Assembly (NCBI GenBank): GCA_028284185.1
Contig: JANQSG010000018.1
Coordinates: forward strand, 117,642 to 181,641
Direction of reading: 5' to 3'
Length of the DNA stretch: 64,000 nt
DNA from: Kangiella sp.
GTDB taxonomy: Bacteria > Pseudomonadota > Gammaproteobacteria > Enterobacterales > Kangiellaceae
A program made the position numbers and the translations under genes. The notes beneath the pieces were generated by a model, which worked only from the letters and a program-made list of their open reading frames with translations, had not been told where the DNA came from and searched no databases. Shown piece by piece: positions 54,022-62,969 of this stretch (the first letter of the stretch is position 1; each line of letters starts with the position of its first letter).

Positions 54022-54933
54022 TTGGTACGGAATTCTTTGAATCAGGCTAATCAACTGACATTTTCTACCATTGGCATCATGGGTAAACCGAAACATAACG
54101 AAGTCGGCGAAACCATTATGACCCTGTTTAATTTTCTGCAAAAAGAAGATTATTCGCTGCTGGTTGAAGATTCGGTAGCAAAAAATCTCCCCATTGCAAC
54201 CGAACAACAAGCCAATTGGCAAACGCTCGGCGAACGTTGTGATCTGGTTATTGTGGTGGGTGGTGATGGTTCCATGCTTTACGCTGCCCGTCTAATGAGC
54301 GACTATAATATTCCCTTGTTAGGCGTCAATCGTGGTTATCTGGGGTTTTTAACGGATATCCAACCGCAACAAGTATGCGAGAAAGTGGCTGAAGTTTTGG
54401 CCGGCGAATATAAACAGGAAAAGCGCTTCTTACTAGAAGCCGAAATAGAAGGCGATAAAGGCTCAGCAAACCCACGCTTTAGTGATGCGGTCAATGATAT
54501 CGTGTTATATCCCGGTGAAATTTCACGCATGATTGAGTTTGAGGTTTATATCAATGACTCTTTTGTCTATAGCGTACGTGGCGATGGATTAATTATTGCC
54601 ACCCCTACCGGTTCAACGGCTTATTCACTCTCGGCAGGCGGCCCCATTATGTCACCAGCCATCAATGCCATTTCACTGGTACCCATGTTTCCACACACCT
54701 TATCCAGTCGCCCTATTTCTATAGATGCCGAATCCAAAGTGGATATTGTATTTAGTAAAGATAATCAAAACGAAGCGCGTTTAAGTTGTGATGGCCAGGT
54801 TCGTTTTCCGGTAATGCCTGGCGAAAAAATCTGTATGCGCAAACGTAAACAGGAAATGTGGCTCCTTCATCCTAAAGACTACGACTATTTCCGCTTGTTA
54901 AGAACCAAGCTTGGCTGGGGCTCAAAATTATAA
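54022..54933 (+). CDS. nadK: NAD kinase
   Basis: NadK phosphorylates NAD to NADP with ATP. The motifs are VVVGGDGSMLYAARL (GGDG) and IATPTGSTAYSLSAGGPI. The length of 303 depends on the TTG start at 54022; a second TTG at 54037 (MNQANQL) is also possible, and both are 5' of the first conserved strand (FSTIGIMGKP). Divergent from hrcA and followed by recN after 6 nt. Confidence 0.96.
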   Translation: MVRNSLNQANQLTFSTIGIMGKPKHNEVGETIMTLFNFLQKEDYSLLVEDSVAKNLPIATEQQANWQTLGERCDLVIVVGGDGSMLYAARLMSDYNIPLLGVNRGYLGFLTDIQPQQVCEKVAEVLAGEYKQEKRFLLEAEIEGDKGSANPRFSDAVNDIVLYPGEISRMIEFEVYINDSFVYSVRGDGLIIATPTGSTAYSLSAGGPIMSPAINAISLVPMFPHTLSSRPISIDAESKVDIVFSKDNQNEARLSCDGQVRFPVMPGEKICMRKRKQEMWLLHPKDYDYFRLLRTKLGWGSKL

Positions 54934-54939
54934 TTATCG

Positions 54940-56598
54940 ATGCTTAACAGTATTCACATCAAAGACTTTGCTATTATTGAACAACTTGATTTAGAGCTTA
55001 AATCGGGCATGACCGTGATTACTGGTGAAACCGGTGCTGGTAAGTCTATTGTAGTGGATGCGCTGGGCTTTGCGTTAGGCGCCAGAGCCGACTCGGGCAT
55101 GGTCCGTCATGGTGCTAAACGAGCCGAAATTAGCGCAGTTTTTGATATTGAAAAATTGCCACAAGTTTTAACATGGCTTGAAGAACAGATGCTGGATGAT
55201 GAGCAGGATTGTATTCTTCGGCGTGTGATAAATCATGATGGTCGCTCCAAAGCTTTTGTTAACGGTCAGCCAGTTAATCTGACTCAACTCTCTGAACTAG
55301 GCGATTTTCTGGTAGATATTCATGGCCAACATGAGCATCAATCTTTATTTAAACCACAAACCCATTTACAACTCTTAGATCGCTATGCTGGTCTCTCAGA
55401 TAACGCTGCTGAGCTGGCAAACCTGGCCAAATCTATTCATAAAACTCAAAACCAGCTGAGTGATTTTAAAACGGCATTAAAAGATAAAAATGATCGTAAA
55501 GATTTATTGAATTATCAGTTAGAAGAGTTATCACAAGCACCTATTGACCGAGTGGAGCAAATTGAATCAGAACATAAACGTGCGGCCAACGCCAGCCAAC
55601 TACTGGGAAAAGGCCAAGCCAACTTAGCTGCATTAAGTGAAGATGAGCAAAGCATCTCATCAATGCTAAATTCAGTAGCTGGACAAATTAGTGAACTCTA
55701 CTCGATTGATGAAAATCTGAAAAACGCCAACGATTTATTGCAGTCAGTTCTGGTGGAAATTGATGAAGCCAGCTCAGAGCTTAGAAACTATTTGCAATCG
55801 ATTGAAATCGATCCTGCACAATTTCAGCAACTTGATGAAGAGCTTTCGGTATTGCATGACCTATCACGCAAGCATCAAACTCATATTCAGGCTTTACCTG
55901 AAACCTTAGCGTCTCTACAAAATGAGCTGAATCAATTAGCAGGTGATGAAGCCAGCTTTGAGGAGTTAGAAAAAGAACTGGCTGGTTTGCAAACTAAATA
56001 CCAAAAGCTAGCCACAGGAATTAGCAAGAAACGCCAAACTGCTGCAAAAAGACTCAATAAAGAAATCGTCGAGCTCATGTCTCAACTCGGACTAGGTTCA
56101 GGAGTCTTTGAAGTAGCTTTTAACGTTCAACCCCCTGATGGTTTTAAGGCTAACGGGCTTGAAACTGTTGAGTTTATGGTCTCCACCAATCCTGGGCAAA
56201 AACCAATGCCATTACGCAAAGTGGCTTCCGGTGGCGAACTTTCCAGAATCAGTTTGGCGCTACAGGTGATTAATGCTCAAACCACTCAACTACCAACCCT
56301 GATCTTCGATGAAGTTGATGTCGGCATTGGCGGTGGTACCGCTGAAATTGTAGGCAACTTACTACAATCACTCGGCGAAAAAGCACAAATACTCTGCGTT
56401 ACTCACCAAGCCCAAGTCGCTGCTCAAGGACGCCAACATTTACTGGTCGCCAAGTCTCAAACTAAGGACTCAACCTCCAATCAAATGATTGAAATTGCAA
56501 ACGACGACCGTGTTGAAGAAATCGCCAGAATGATAGGTGGAGTGGAAATTACCGAAACAATTAGGAATCATGCGAGAGAACTATTGAATAATGAATAA
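54940..56598 (+). CDS. recN: DNA repair protein RecN
   Basis: RecN is an SMC-like ATPase that tethers broken DNA ends. The 552 residues contain Walker A GETGAGKS (29-36), a long central coiled coil (about 150-370), and the C-terminal signature VASGGELSRISLALQ and Walker B IFDEVDVGIGG. No LexA-type box is recognised ahead of it. It sits behind nadK in the same direction, a common pairing. Confidence 0.97.
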   Translation: MLNSIHIKDFAIIEQLDLELKSGMTVITGETGAGKSIVVDALGFALGARADSGMVRHGAKRAEISAVFDIEKLPQVLTWLEEQMLDDEQDCILRRVINHDGRSKAFVNGQPVNLTQLSELGDFLVDIHGQHEHQSLFKPQTHLQLLDRYAGLSDNAAELANLAKSIHKTQNQLSDFKTALKDKNDRKDLLNYQLEELSQAPIDRVEQIESEHKRAANASQLLGKGQANLAALSEDEQSISSMLNSVAGQISELYSIDENLKNANDLLQSVLVEIDEASSELRNYLQSIEIDPAQFQQLDEELSVLHDLSRKHQTHIQALPETLASLQNELNQLAGDEASFEELEKELAGLQTKYQKLATGISKKRQTAAKRLNKEIVELMSQLGLGSGVFEVAFNVQPPDGFKANGLETVEFMVSTNPGQKPMPLRKVASGGELSRISLALQVINAQTTQLPTLIFDEVDVGIGGGTAEIVGNLLQSLGEKAQILCVTHQAQVAAQGRQHLLVAKSQTKDSTSNQMIEIANDDRVEEIARMIGGVEITETIRNHARELLNNE

Positions 56599-57310
56599 CC
56601 AATTAAAAGATTTACCTACAGATAATCTATATAAATTTATTGCGTTATCTGGTGTCACAGTAGCCCTAGCTTCCGCATGGCTATTTGTATCTAAAGCATA
56701 TGAAGCAAAAGACTTTTTAGGTGAAATCAAAGATGAACTATTATTTATTAGTAACATTACTCAATGGGGCTTTAGTATTGGTATTGTGATGGCCATTACT
56801 GGATTTATTCTCTGGTATTATAGAATACAAAAACCAATGGACAGAGAATTAGCTGCCAAATCTGAACTTACAGCCACTCAAGTCCGCCTCAACAATGCAA
56901 AGTTAGATTTACGAATTTTTGAAGACATTTATAAAGAGCTCAGCTTAATTCAAGATAATATTAATCAGTGCAACTTATTAATGCTCGGTGAGCTTGGATT
57001 TGGTTTAAAATTCGATCCTGCGAAACTTCCAAAAACTAACTTACGCGGTGTAAAAATGAAAGTCACTTTTTATTTGCCTGAATTATTACCAGAACTTGAG
57101 AAAATAGAAAATATTTACAAGAATTTTTATAGTGTAATAACTAATTTTATACTTAAAAATAAGCCTGCTGAACAAATTAAAGAAGACTTTATAGTAGAAG
57201 GTACTACTTTCAGTAAATCTGCTAACCATGCAATTAATGAACTAAAAGATAGTTTAAGTAAAATTGCAAATGAAAAAGCTAAAGAGTTTAATCTTTCGGA
57301 TAAAAGCTAG
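56591..57310 (+). CDS. Unrecognised membrane protein
   Basis: The 239-residue protein has two N-terminal helices (about 14-33 and 52-73) and a cytoplasmic helical domain with coiled-coil character (about 85-239). No family recognised. Its start overlaps the recN end by 8 nt, so it is translationally coupled to recN. Whether it shares its function is unknown. Confidence 0.7.
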   Translation: MNNQLKDLPTDNLYKFIALSGVTVALASAWLFVSKAYEAKDFLGEIKDELLFISNITQWGFSIGIVMAITGFILWYYRIQKPMDRELAAKSELTATQVRLNNAKLDLRIFEDIYKELSLIQDNINQCNLLMLGELGFGLKFDPAKLPKTNLRGVKMKVTFYLPELLPELEKIENIYKNFYSVITNFILKNKPAEQIKEDFIVEGTTFSKSANHAINELKDSLSKIANEKAKEFNLSDKS

Positions 57311-57695
57311 ATTTTCTTTTGAGTTCAAGGCAAAAGTCTTTCATAGATGCTTTTACTAACCCCTTTAATTCCCACCGAATAAAGACAAAAATAGCAACTG
57401 CCATCTGGATGATGGCAGTAATGAAATCCAGTACAGGGATGTGCTGTATTTCATGGTGCGTTAAGTTTTTGTCTGCAATGAGAGAAGCCGAAGGCTGGGA
57501 ATTTGGGGCGACTTTCTTTGGTTCGTTTCTTTGTTCGCACAAAGAAATGAACATAAATAAATTATACTAAATTTTTTAGTACCTATTTAATATTACTTAA
57601 CTTAGACATCTACTACAAAAACCAACAAAACCTAAAAAATAGATCCCCGCCTTCGCGGGGATGACACAAAAAGGAATGATATAAAAAGTTTAAAA
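57311..57695. other. Non-coding stretch with hairpins and repeat
   Basis: This 385-bp gap has open frames on both strands, but no convincing gene. It holds a perfect 9-bp hairpin ACTGCCATC-tggat-GATGGCAGT (57397-57419) and an imperfect 14-bp one (57521-57552) with GTTCGTTTCTTTGT and ACAAAGAAATGAAC, followed by a CCCGC repeat. The second matches a type of intergenic sequence I have seen in several proteobacteria. It could be a small mobile or RNA element. Confidence 0.45.
57643..57665. repeat. CCCCGC-CTTC-GCGGGG hairpin repeat, copy 3
   Basis: ATCCCCGC-CTTC-GCGGGGAT is a perfect 8-bp stem, then GAC. It is the best-conserved copy of the family also found at 51148 and 52006. Confidence 0.8.
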
Positions 57696-58466
57696 TTACT
57701 TATCCATCTTCGATGACAAATCCCCCCGATAATTATAAATAGTATAAAAACTTCCCTTAAAGCTGCTGGAAAAGCGATCAAACACTTCTTCCGCTTTTTC
57801 TTTTGAGCCAAGATGCTTTGCTGCTTTTTCGCTAAAGCTTGGTGATGCTGGACTCATATCTGCAAAGTTTTCGAATGGAAAAACCAGACTCACGGTAGAA
57901 GGGCCGGTGACGGAGTAAGACCAACCCCAGCGTTCATCCCAACCCATATCCTTTGCCAGTTTACTGATCTCTTTTATCGAGTCGCTGGCATTGCCGCCCT
58001 GTTTGATTTTATAGGTTCTTACGCCAACAAACTGAAAGGCTTTACCATCGTTAGGCCAATTACCATTTTCATGGTCAATCCAGGAATAGTGATGGCTATA
58101 ACCCTTAGCGAATTTTCCTGGGCCTTTTTGCCAGTCTTTGCCAATTTCCGTATCTTTTGACCATTTGGCATAAGCATCTCTTTCTGGCCATTTAAAACAA
58201 CAATAGCGAATAAAATAGCTATTCATATTATCGCCAGTATGTGGCGTATAAACATGCCATTGACGAGGATCGCCTTTTTTTGTCCGAACTTGCATGTGCT
58301 TTTTAAAGGCTTTTTCAAAATCTTCAGTATTTTTGCCATCAACTATCACTTCCCACATTTCAGCCATTGCTGGCGGTTTTTCTTCAGCGGAAAATAAAGT
58401 CAGAGGAAATAATAAGGTTACCAAAAGCGGCCATCGAAGGATTCGATTAAAGCTGTGTTTGTTCAT
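57696..58466 (-). CDS. Unrecognised exported protein
   Basis: ATG at 58466 (MNKHSFNRIL) follows GGAGAACACT, so I prefer it to the ATG 12 nt upstream; it gives 256 residues. There is a signal peptide ending at about residue 26 (LFSA-EEK). The mature part has two similar halves with MWEVIVDGKNTEDFEKAFKKH and FVGVRTYKIKQGGNASDSIKEI-like sections, suggesting a duplicated ferredoxin-like (antibiotic-monooxygenase-type) fold; I would not assign a reaction. Confidence 0.6.
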   Translation of the reverse strand: MNKHSFNRILRWPLLVTLLFPLTLFSAEEKPPAMAEMWEVIVDGKNTEDFEKAFKKHMQVRTKKGDPRQWHVYTPHTGDNMNSYFIRYCCFKWPERDAYAKWSKDTEIGKDWQKGPGKFAKGYSHHYSWIDHENGNWPNDGKAFQFVGVRTYKIKQGGNASDSIKEISKLAKDMGWDERWGWSYSVTGPSTVSLVFPFENFADMSPASPSFSEKAAKHLGSKEKAEEVFDRFSSSFKGSFYTIYNYRGDLSSKMDK

Positions 58467-58693
58467 AGTGTTCTCCATTTAACTTAAGGTTAATTCACTA
58501 TGCACAAGCCCAAGATATAGAAGTCAAGATAACTCCAAAGTGGCGATTATTCTACGCTTTTAGCCAAAAAAGGCAAATAACCAGTCTTTAAAAAAGTATA
58601 TGATATGGAACTGGTAAATTTAGCCAGCTACAGGATACTGGAAATACAGAAGCAATTCCCAACTGATGAAATCGATAGAAAGGATACTTTTAA

Positions 58694-59095
58694 CTATTTT
58701 TTCGGGCGAACGTACAAAACCAAACTATGATCCACGATCTCAACACCATGTTTTTCAGCAATCTTATGCTGTAGCTCTTCAATTTCCTCGCTAAAGAACT
58801 CAATCACCTCACCGCTATCCACATTGACCATGTGATCATGGTGCTCACCATCATCCATTTCAAACACTGAATGACCGCCTTCAAAATTATGGCGTGTAAC
58901 AAGGCCTGCCTGTTCAAATTGAGTCAAAACACGATAAACCGTTGCCAGGCCAACATCATCCCCAGCATCTAATAATTTTTTGTAGACTTCTTCAGCGCTT
59001 AAGTGGCGCTCATCGGAACTTTCCAGAATTTGCATAATCTTAACTCTGGGCAGTGTAACCTTTAATCCGGCTTTCTTTAGTTGCTGGTTTTCCAA
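58694..59095 (-). CDS. fur: Ferric uptake regulator Fur
   Basis: Fur represses iron-uptake genes when bound to Fe(II). The 133 residues have the winged helix (LPRVKIMQILESSDERHLSAEEVYK, LATVYRVLTQFEQAGLV) and the metal-binding HHDHMVNVDSGEVIEF. The CxxC zinc motif of E. coli Fur is absent, as in some pseudomonad Furs. Divergent from bamE, the classic arrangement. Confidence 0.97.
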   Translation of the reverse strand: MENQQLKKAGLKVTLPRVKIMQILESSDERHLSAEEVYKKLLDAGDDVGLATVYRVLTQFEQAGLVTRHNFEGGHSVFEMDDGEHHDHMVNVDSGEVIEFFSEEIEELQHKIAEKHGVEIVDHSLVLYVRPKK

Positions 59096-59216
59096 AATTT
59101 AAACTCCGATAGCTTTAAGCGACAAAATGATTATACTATGCCCTGAATTAATGAAAAGCACTTATCCGACTGTTTTAGTCAGGTTAGTACCAAAAAAATC
59201 AAAATTAAGGTTAAAA

Positions 59217-59537
59217 ATGAAGCATTTAATTACTTTCGTGTTGTTACTGAGCCTTTTGTCGGTAACCGCTTGTGTTTACAAGCCGAATATTCAGCAAGGT
59301 AATGTGCTGGACCAAAAAGAAGTCAATAAAATTCGTCCAGGTATGAGCAAAGATCAGGTTCGATTCGTTTTGGGCAATCCGGTGCTAAATACCAATCTGG
59401 ATAGCGACACCTGGTATTATTTGTATTATTTAATCCCATCACGCGGAAAAAAAACCGAAAAACGCTTAATTCTAAAATTTAATGGTGATTCTTTAGCTTC
59501 GATGGAAGGTACCATCAAACCTGAAGTTGAAGAATAA
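59217..59537 (+). CDS. bamE: Outer-membrane assembly lipoprotein BamE
   Basis: BamE is a small lipoprotein of the BAM complex. The 106 residues begin MKHLITFVLLLSLLSVTAC with the lipid Cys at 19. The signature QQGNVLDQKEVNKIRPGMSKDQVRFVLGNPVL is complete. I use ATG at 59217; the frame is open to 59127 but that would bury the signal sequence. A terminator follows. Confidence 0.95.
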   Translation: MKHLITFVLLLSLLSVTACVYKPNIQQGNVLDQKEVNKIRPGMSKDQVRFVLGNPVLNTNLDSDTWYYLYYLIPSRGKKTEKRLILKFNGDSLASMEGTIKPEVEE

Positions 59538-59552
59538 GCAGTCGATAATCAC

Positions 59553-59589
59553 AAAAGCTACTAAAGTCTTTGATTTTAGTGGCTTTTTT
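59553..59589. terminator. Bidirectional terminator after bamE
   Basis: AAAGCTACTAAA (59554-59565) pairs with TTTAGTGGCTTT (59575-59586), one G-T pair, followed by a T-run. It could serve bamE and the convergent anti-sigma gene. Confidence 0.85.
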
Positions 59590-59608
59590 ATACTGGATAC
59601 GAAGCTTT

Positions 59609-59845
59609 TTATTTCTTAGTCATTATATCCTGATATTCTTTTTGCAGCTTTTCTTCAAGTTCTGCTGGCGGTTCTTGCTTGGGTAGTAAACCAATCATAG
59701 CGATAGTTTGCTTAAGCTGCTGAATATAACGTTTGCAGTGAGTACACATAAACAGATGCATTTTATATTTAAAGCGCTGCCATCGACTCATGTCGCCTTC
59801 TAAGTATTCACTGCCATTTTCAATTAATTTTTTACAGGTTAACAT
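59609..59845 (-). CDS. Short zinc-binding anti-sigma factor (zf-HC2 type)
   Basis: The 78-residue protein has the anti-sigma zinc motif Cys4, His30-x3-Cys34-x2-Cys37 (KMHLFMCTHCKRY). No membrane helix follows, so it is soluble, like the ChrR/RsrA kind. It overlaps the sigma gene by 7 nt, so the two are coupled. The zinc thiols make redox sensing plausible, but unproven. Confidence 0.85.
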   Translation of the reverse strand: MLTCKKLIENGSEYLEGDMSRWQRFKYKMHLFMCTHCKRYIQQLKQTIAMIGLLPKQEPPAELEEKLQKEYQDIMTKK

Positions 59846-60453
59846 TTACCAGTCCTCTGAAAATGTGCAACCATTTGTTGCATCTTGTCTCTTGCTCTAT
59901 GCAACAGTACACGTGCATTGGATGAACTGACCCCCACTATGTTACAGATCTCATCCATCTCCATACCACCCACATCGCGTAGGTTTAATACCTGTTTCTG
60001 ATTATCTGGTAATAATTCAGTGTGTTTTTTGAAACAATCTTTCAGCTCATTGGCTGACAACAACTCTTCTGGTGAGTCAGAATTCCATTCCGTATTCGAT
60101 TCATTCCAATGACCACGGTTATCAAAGCGCGGATCCGTGGCCCAGGTTTCATTAACCGCTTCGAGGCTGACTGAACGGGATTCTTTACGCAAACGGGTTT
60201 TAGCTTCATTTGCCACAATCCGAATAAGCCAGCTTTTAAGCTTGGAGCGCCCCTCAAATTTTGGCAAGGCGCGAATACCAGAAACCCAGGCTTCCTGCAC
60301 CACCTCATCGGCAATTGCTTGCCCGGCAATGGCATAAGCCACCGAATACATGGATGGGTAATAAGCCTTAACCACTTTGTTAAATAAGAGCTGGTCATTA
60401 TTTAACAGGCCTTCGATTAATGCTTCTTCTTCAGGTAAATCTTTTTCGCTCAA
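59839..60453 (-). CDS. ECF-type RNA polymerase sigma factor
   Basis: The 204-residue protein has sigma region 2 (about 20-90; EVVQEAWVSGIRALPKFEGRSKLKSWL) and region 4 (about 135-195; LPDNQKQVLNLRDVGGMEMDEICNIVGVSSSNARVLLHRARDKMQ as one block). A variable linker of about 40 residues separates them. It is controlled by the zinc anti-sigma factor encoded directly downstream. Target genes are not evident; the neighbouring GltS-like and DoxX genes are on the other strand. Confidence 0.93.
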   Translation of the reverse strand: MSEKDLPEEEALIEGLLNNDQLLFNKVVKAYYPSMYSVAYAIAGQAIADEVVQEAWVSGIRALPKFEGRSKLKSWLIRIVANEAKTRLRKESRSVSLEAVNETWATDPRFDNRGHWNESNTEWNSDSPEELLSANELKDCFKKHTELLPDNQKQVLNLRDVGGMEMDEICNIVGVSSSNARVLLHRARDKMQQMVAHFQRTGKC

Positions 60454-60656
60454 GAGTTCATTCCCCTAATGCACAATTCACTTTAGCTTGATCATCAATA
60501 TCACTTAAACCGATTTCAAGAAGCGAAACCACTAGTGTAGTTTCGCCATAATTCTGTTAATGTTTTGAAATTGCTACTACTTATTCTTTTAAATGAGTTC
60601 TCACACTGCAAAAGTATAGGCATATTTAAAGGTTTCGCAACCAATAGAGGATCAAA

Positions 60657-62177
60657 ATGAAGTCATTGGCAATTATGTCATTCGTTAAAACTGCACTGGA
60701 CTGGATTGGCGCCATTATTGTATTTGCACTGCTATTATTGGTTGTTACCGCGATAGTGCTCTATATCATGGATAAAACCCAGCGAAAACAGACCATTCGC
60801 CGTAATTATCCGATTATTGGTCGTTTTCGCTACTTCTTTGAACATTTAGGTGAGTTTTTCCGTCAATATTTCTTTGCTATGGATCGTGAGGAAATGCCCT
60901 TTAATCGTGCCGAGCGCAGCTGGGCTTACCGTGCAGCCAAAAATGTCAGCCGCACTATGGCCTTTGGTTCGACCCGCAACTTAAATCCTGCGGGAACCGT
61001 TATGTTCTTAAATGATCCTTTCCCCATTTTGGAAAAAGATGCAGCAAAATCCAAACCGATTTTAATTGGCCCTTACTGCAAGCGTCCTTATTCCGCTCCC
61101 AGTTTTTTTAATATTTCTGCCATGAGTTATGGGGCACTATCAAAAAAGGCCGTGATTGCACTGGCAAAAGGAGCCAACATGGCGGGTTGCTGGATCAATA
61201 CCGGTGAAGGCGGTCTGTCACCTTATCATTTAAGTGGCGATGGCGATGTGGTATTCCAGTTTGGTACTGCTAAGTATGGGGTACGCGATGCTGAAGGCGG
61301 TTTGGATGATGACAAACTCAAAGCCATTGCTAATGAACCGCAAGTAAAAATGATTGAATTGAAAATGAGCCAGGGTGCCAAGCCGGGTAAAGGAGGTTTA
61401 TTGCCAGCAGCAAAAGTCACCGCAGAAATTGCCAAAATTCGAGGTATTCCAGCAGGTGAAGCCTCCATTAGCCCCAACGGTCATCCAGAAATCAAGTCGG
61501 TTTCAGATCTGCTCGATATGATCAATCATATTCGAGAACTCACTGGTTTACCGGTTGGTTTTAAAGCGGTTATCGGCTCTCATCAATACCTGATTGATTT
61601 GATGGAAGAAATTACTTGTCGCGGAATTGAATCGGCACCTGATTTTATTTCTATTGACAGCGCCGATGGTGGTACTGGTGCGGCACCACAGCCATTGTTT
61701 GATTATGTGGGCTTGCCATTAAAAGAAAGCTTGCCCCTAACCATTGACTTGCTAAGCCAATATGGTTTGCGTGAGCGAGTCCGAGTGATTTGCGCCGGCA
61801 AAATGATTACACCTTCAGGTGTTGCCTGGGCTCTGGCTATTGGTGCAGATATTGTGGTTTCGGCGCGTGGCTTTATGTTTGCGCTGGGCTGCATTCAAGC
61901 GCTACAGTGCAATAAGAACAGTTGTCCGACCGGTATCACCACCCATGATGAAGATTTGCAAAAAGGGCTGGTGATTGAAGATAAAAAGGAGCGTGTTTAT
62001 CACTACCATAAGAATATGATTAAGGCGGTTGAGATGATTGCTCATTCCTGCGGCGTTAAATCACCACACGAATTACAAAGAGAACACGTCCGAGTTGTAA
62101 CAGAAACCGGTTTATCGACTCCATTAAATAAGTTACATCCGTATCAAGAACATGAAATTAAAACCAAGCAGCTTTAA
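60657..62177 (+). CDS. Glutamate synthase-like FMN-binding protein, membrane-anchored
   Basis: The 506-residue protein has one N-terminal helix (about 15-38) and then the FMN-binding barrel of the glutamate synthase large subunit. Motifs: YGALSKKAVIALAKGANMAGCWINTGEGGLSPYH (FMN site), DGGTGAAPQPLFDYVGLPL and the iron-sulfur cysteines in LGCIQALQCNKNSCPTGI. It lacks the glutaminase and C-terminal domains of GltB, so it is unlikely to make glutamate alone. The reaction is unknown. DoxX follows 36 nt on. Confidence 0.85.
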   Translation: MKSLAIMSFVKTALDWIGAIIVFALLLLVVTAIVLYIMDKTQRKQTIRRNYPIIGRFRYFFEHLGEFFRQYFFAMDREEMPFNRAERSWAYRAAKNVSRTMAFGSTRNLNPAGTVMFLNDPFPILEKDAAKSKPILIGPYCKRPYSAPSFFNISAMSYGALSKKAVIALAKGANMAGCWINTGEGGLSPYHLSGDGDVVFQFGTAKYGVRDAEGGLDDDKLKAIANEPQVKMIELKMSQGAKPGKGGLLPAAKVTAEIAKIRGIPAGEASISPNGHPEIKSVSDLLDMINHIRELTGLPVGFKAVIGSHQYLIDLMEEITCRGIESAPDFISIDSADGGTGAAPQPLFDYVGLPLKESLPLTIDLLSQYGLRERVRVICAGKMITPSGVAWALAIGADIVVSARGFMFALGCIQALQCNKNSCPTGITTHDEDLQKGLVIEDKKERVYHYHKNMIKAVEMIAHSCGVKSPHELQREHVRVVTETGLSTPLNKLHPYQEHEIKTKQL

Positions 62178-62213
62178 ATAACGTTTAATAAGCTGGTGGG
62201 TTAAGGAGAAAAT

Positions 62214-62822
62214 ATGCAAGCTTTGATCGCAACTTATTATCGTTTTCACCATTGGTTATTTACCAAGGCTAAGCACCTATCGGGAATACCGCCGCTATTA
62301 TTCCGAATTTTATTATTCTTTCCGCTATACGAAGCAGGCATCCGTAAATTCGCCAACTTTGAAGATACTGCAGCCTGGTTTGGTAATCCCGAATGGGGAC
62401 TTGGCCTGCCCTTTCCTGAAGTCATGACGTTCCTGGCGGCCAGTGCCGAAACGGTTGGCGCTGTTTTGATTCTGGTTGGCTTTGCCACTCGTTGGGCAGC
62501 AATTCCTTTAATGATTACCATGATCGTCGCCGCAGTTACTGTGCATTGGGATAATGGCTGGTTTGCCATTGCTCAATCGGCTGATCCCGATGTGGCCAGT
62601 CGCTTAAATAAAGGCCGCGAATTATTGCAGGAACATGGTAATTACGACTGGCTTACCGGCAAGGGCAGTTTTGTAATTTTGCAAAATGGTATCGAGTTTG
62701 CTGCCACCTACTTTATTATGTTGTTTTCGCTATTGATCAGTGGTGGTGGTAAATACTTTTCTATTGACTACTGGCTCAACAAAGCATTCGCCAAACATGA
62801 GACTGAACTGAGCTACCAATAA
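62214..62822 (+). CDS. DoxX-family membrane protein
   Basis: The 202-residue protein has four predicted helices (about 25-43, 70-92, 95-115, 160-185). The segments LLFFPLYEAGIRKFANFEDTAAWF and MTFLAASAETVGAVLILVGFATRW match the DoxX family. It is probably co-transcribed with the glutamate synthase-like gene. DoxX proteins often accompany redox enzymes; the chemistry is unknown here. Confidence 0.88.
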   Translation: MQALIATYYRFHHWLFTKAKHLSGIPPLLFRILLFFPLYEAGIRKFANFEDTAAWFGNPEWGLGLPFPEVMTFLAASAETVGAVLILVGFATRWAAIPLMITMIVAAVTVHWDNGWFAIAQSADPDVASRLNKGRELLQEHGNYDWLTGKGSFVILQNGIEFAATYFIMLFSLLISGGGKYFSIDYWLNKAFAKHETELSYQ

Positions 62823-62846
62823 GCCGAATTATCCTGAAATAAATCA

Positions 62847-62872
62847 AGGGCAGCTCAGTCTGCCCTTTTTTA
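62847..62872 (+). terminator. Intrinsic terminator after doxX
   Basis: AGGGCAG and CTGCCCT pair around a 6-nt loop, followed by TTTTTT. Confidence 0.9.
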
Positions 62873-62969
62873 TGTCAAAATAAATCCAGTTTTGTCTGCA
62901 ACTCCGACCACAAACCTTCTACAATAGGCGTATGATCACGCCTTATTTCTTAAAAAACATAGCAAGACC

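Noticed and set aside
57288..57570. Two overlapping small ORFs on opposite strands
   Set aside because: No ribosome site or family, strand-symmetric coding and hairpin content point to a repeat, not genes.
58694..59095. Loss of the CxxC zinc motif in Fur as an anomaly
   Set aside because: Some functional Fur proteins, such as those of pseudomonads, lack these cysteines too.
59127..59216. Upstream start for bamE
   Set aside because: It would put 30 residues before the lipoprotein signal sequence, which must be N-terminal.
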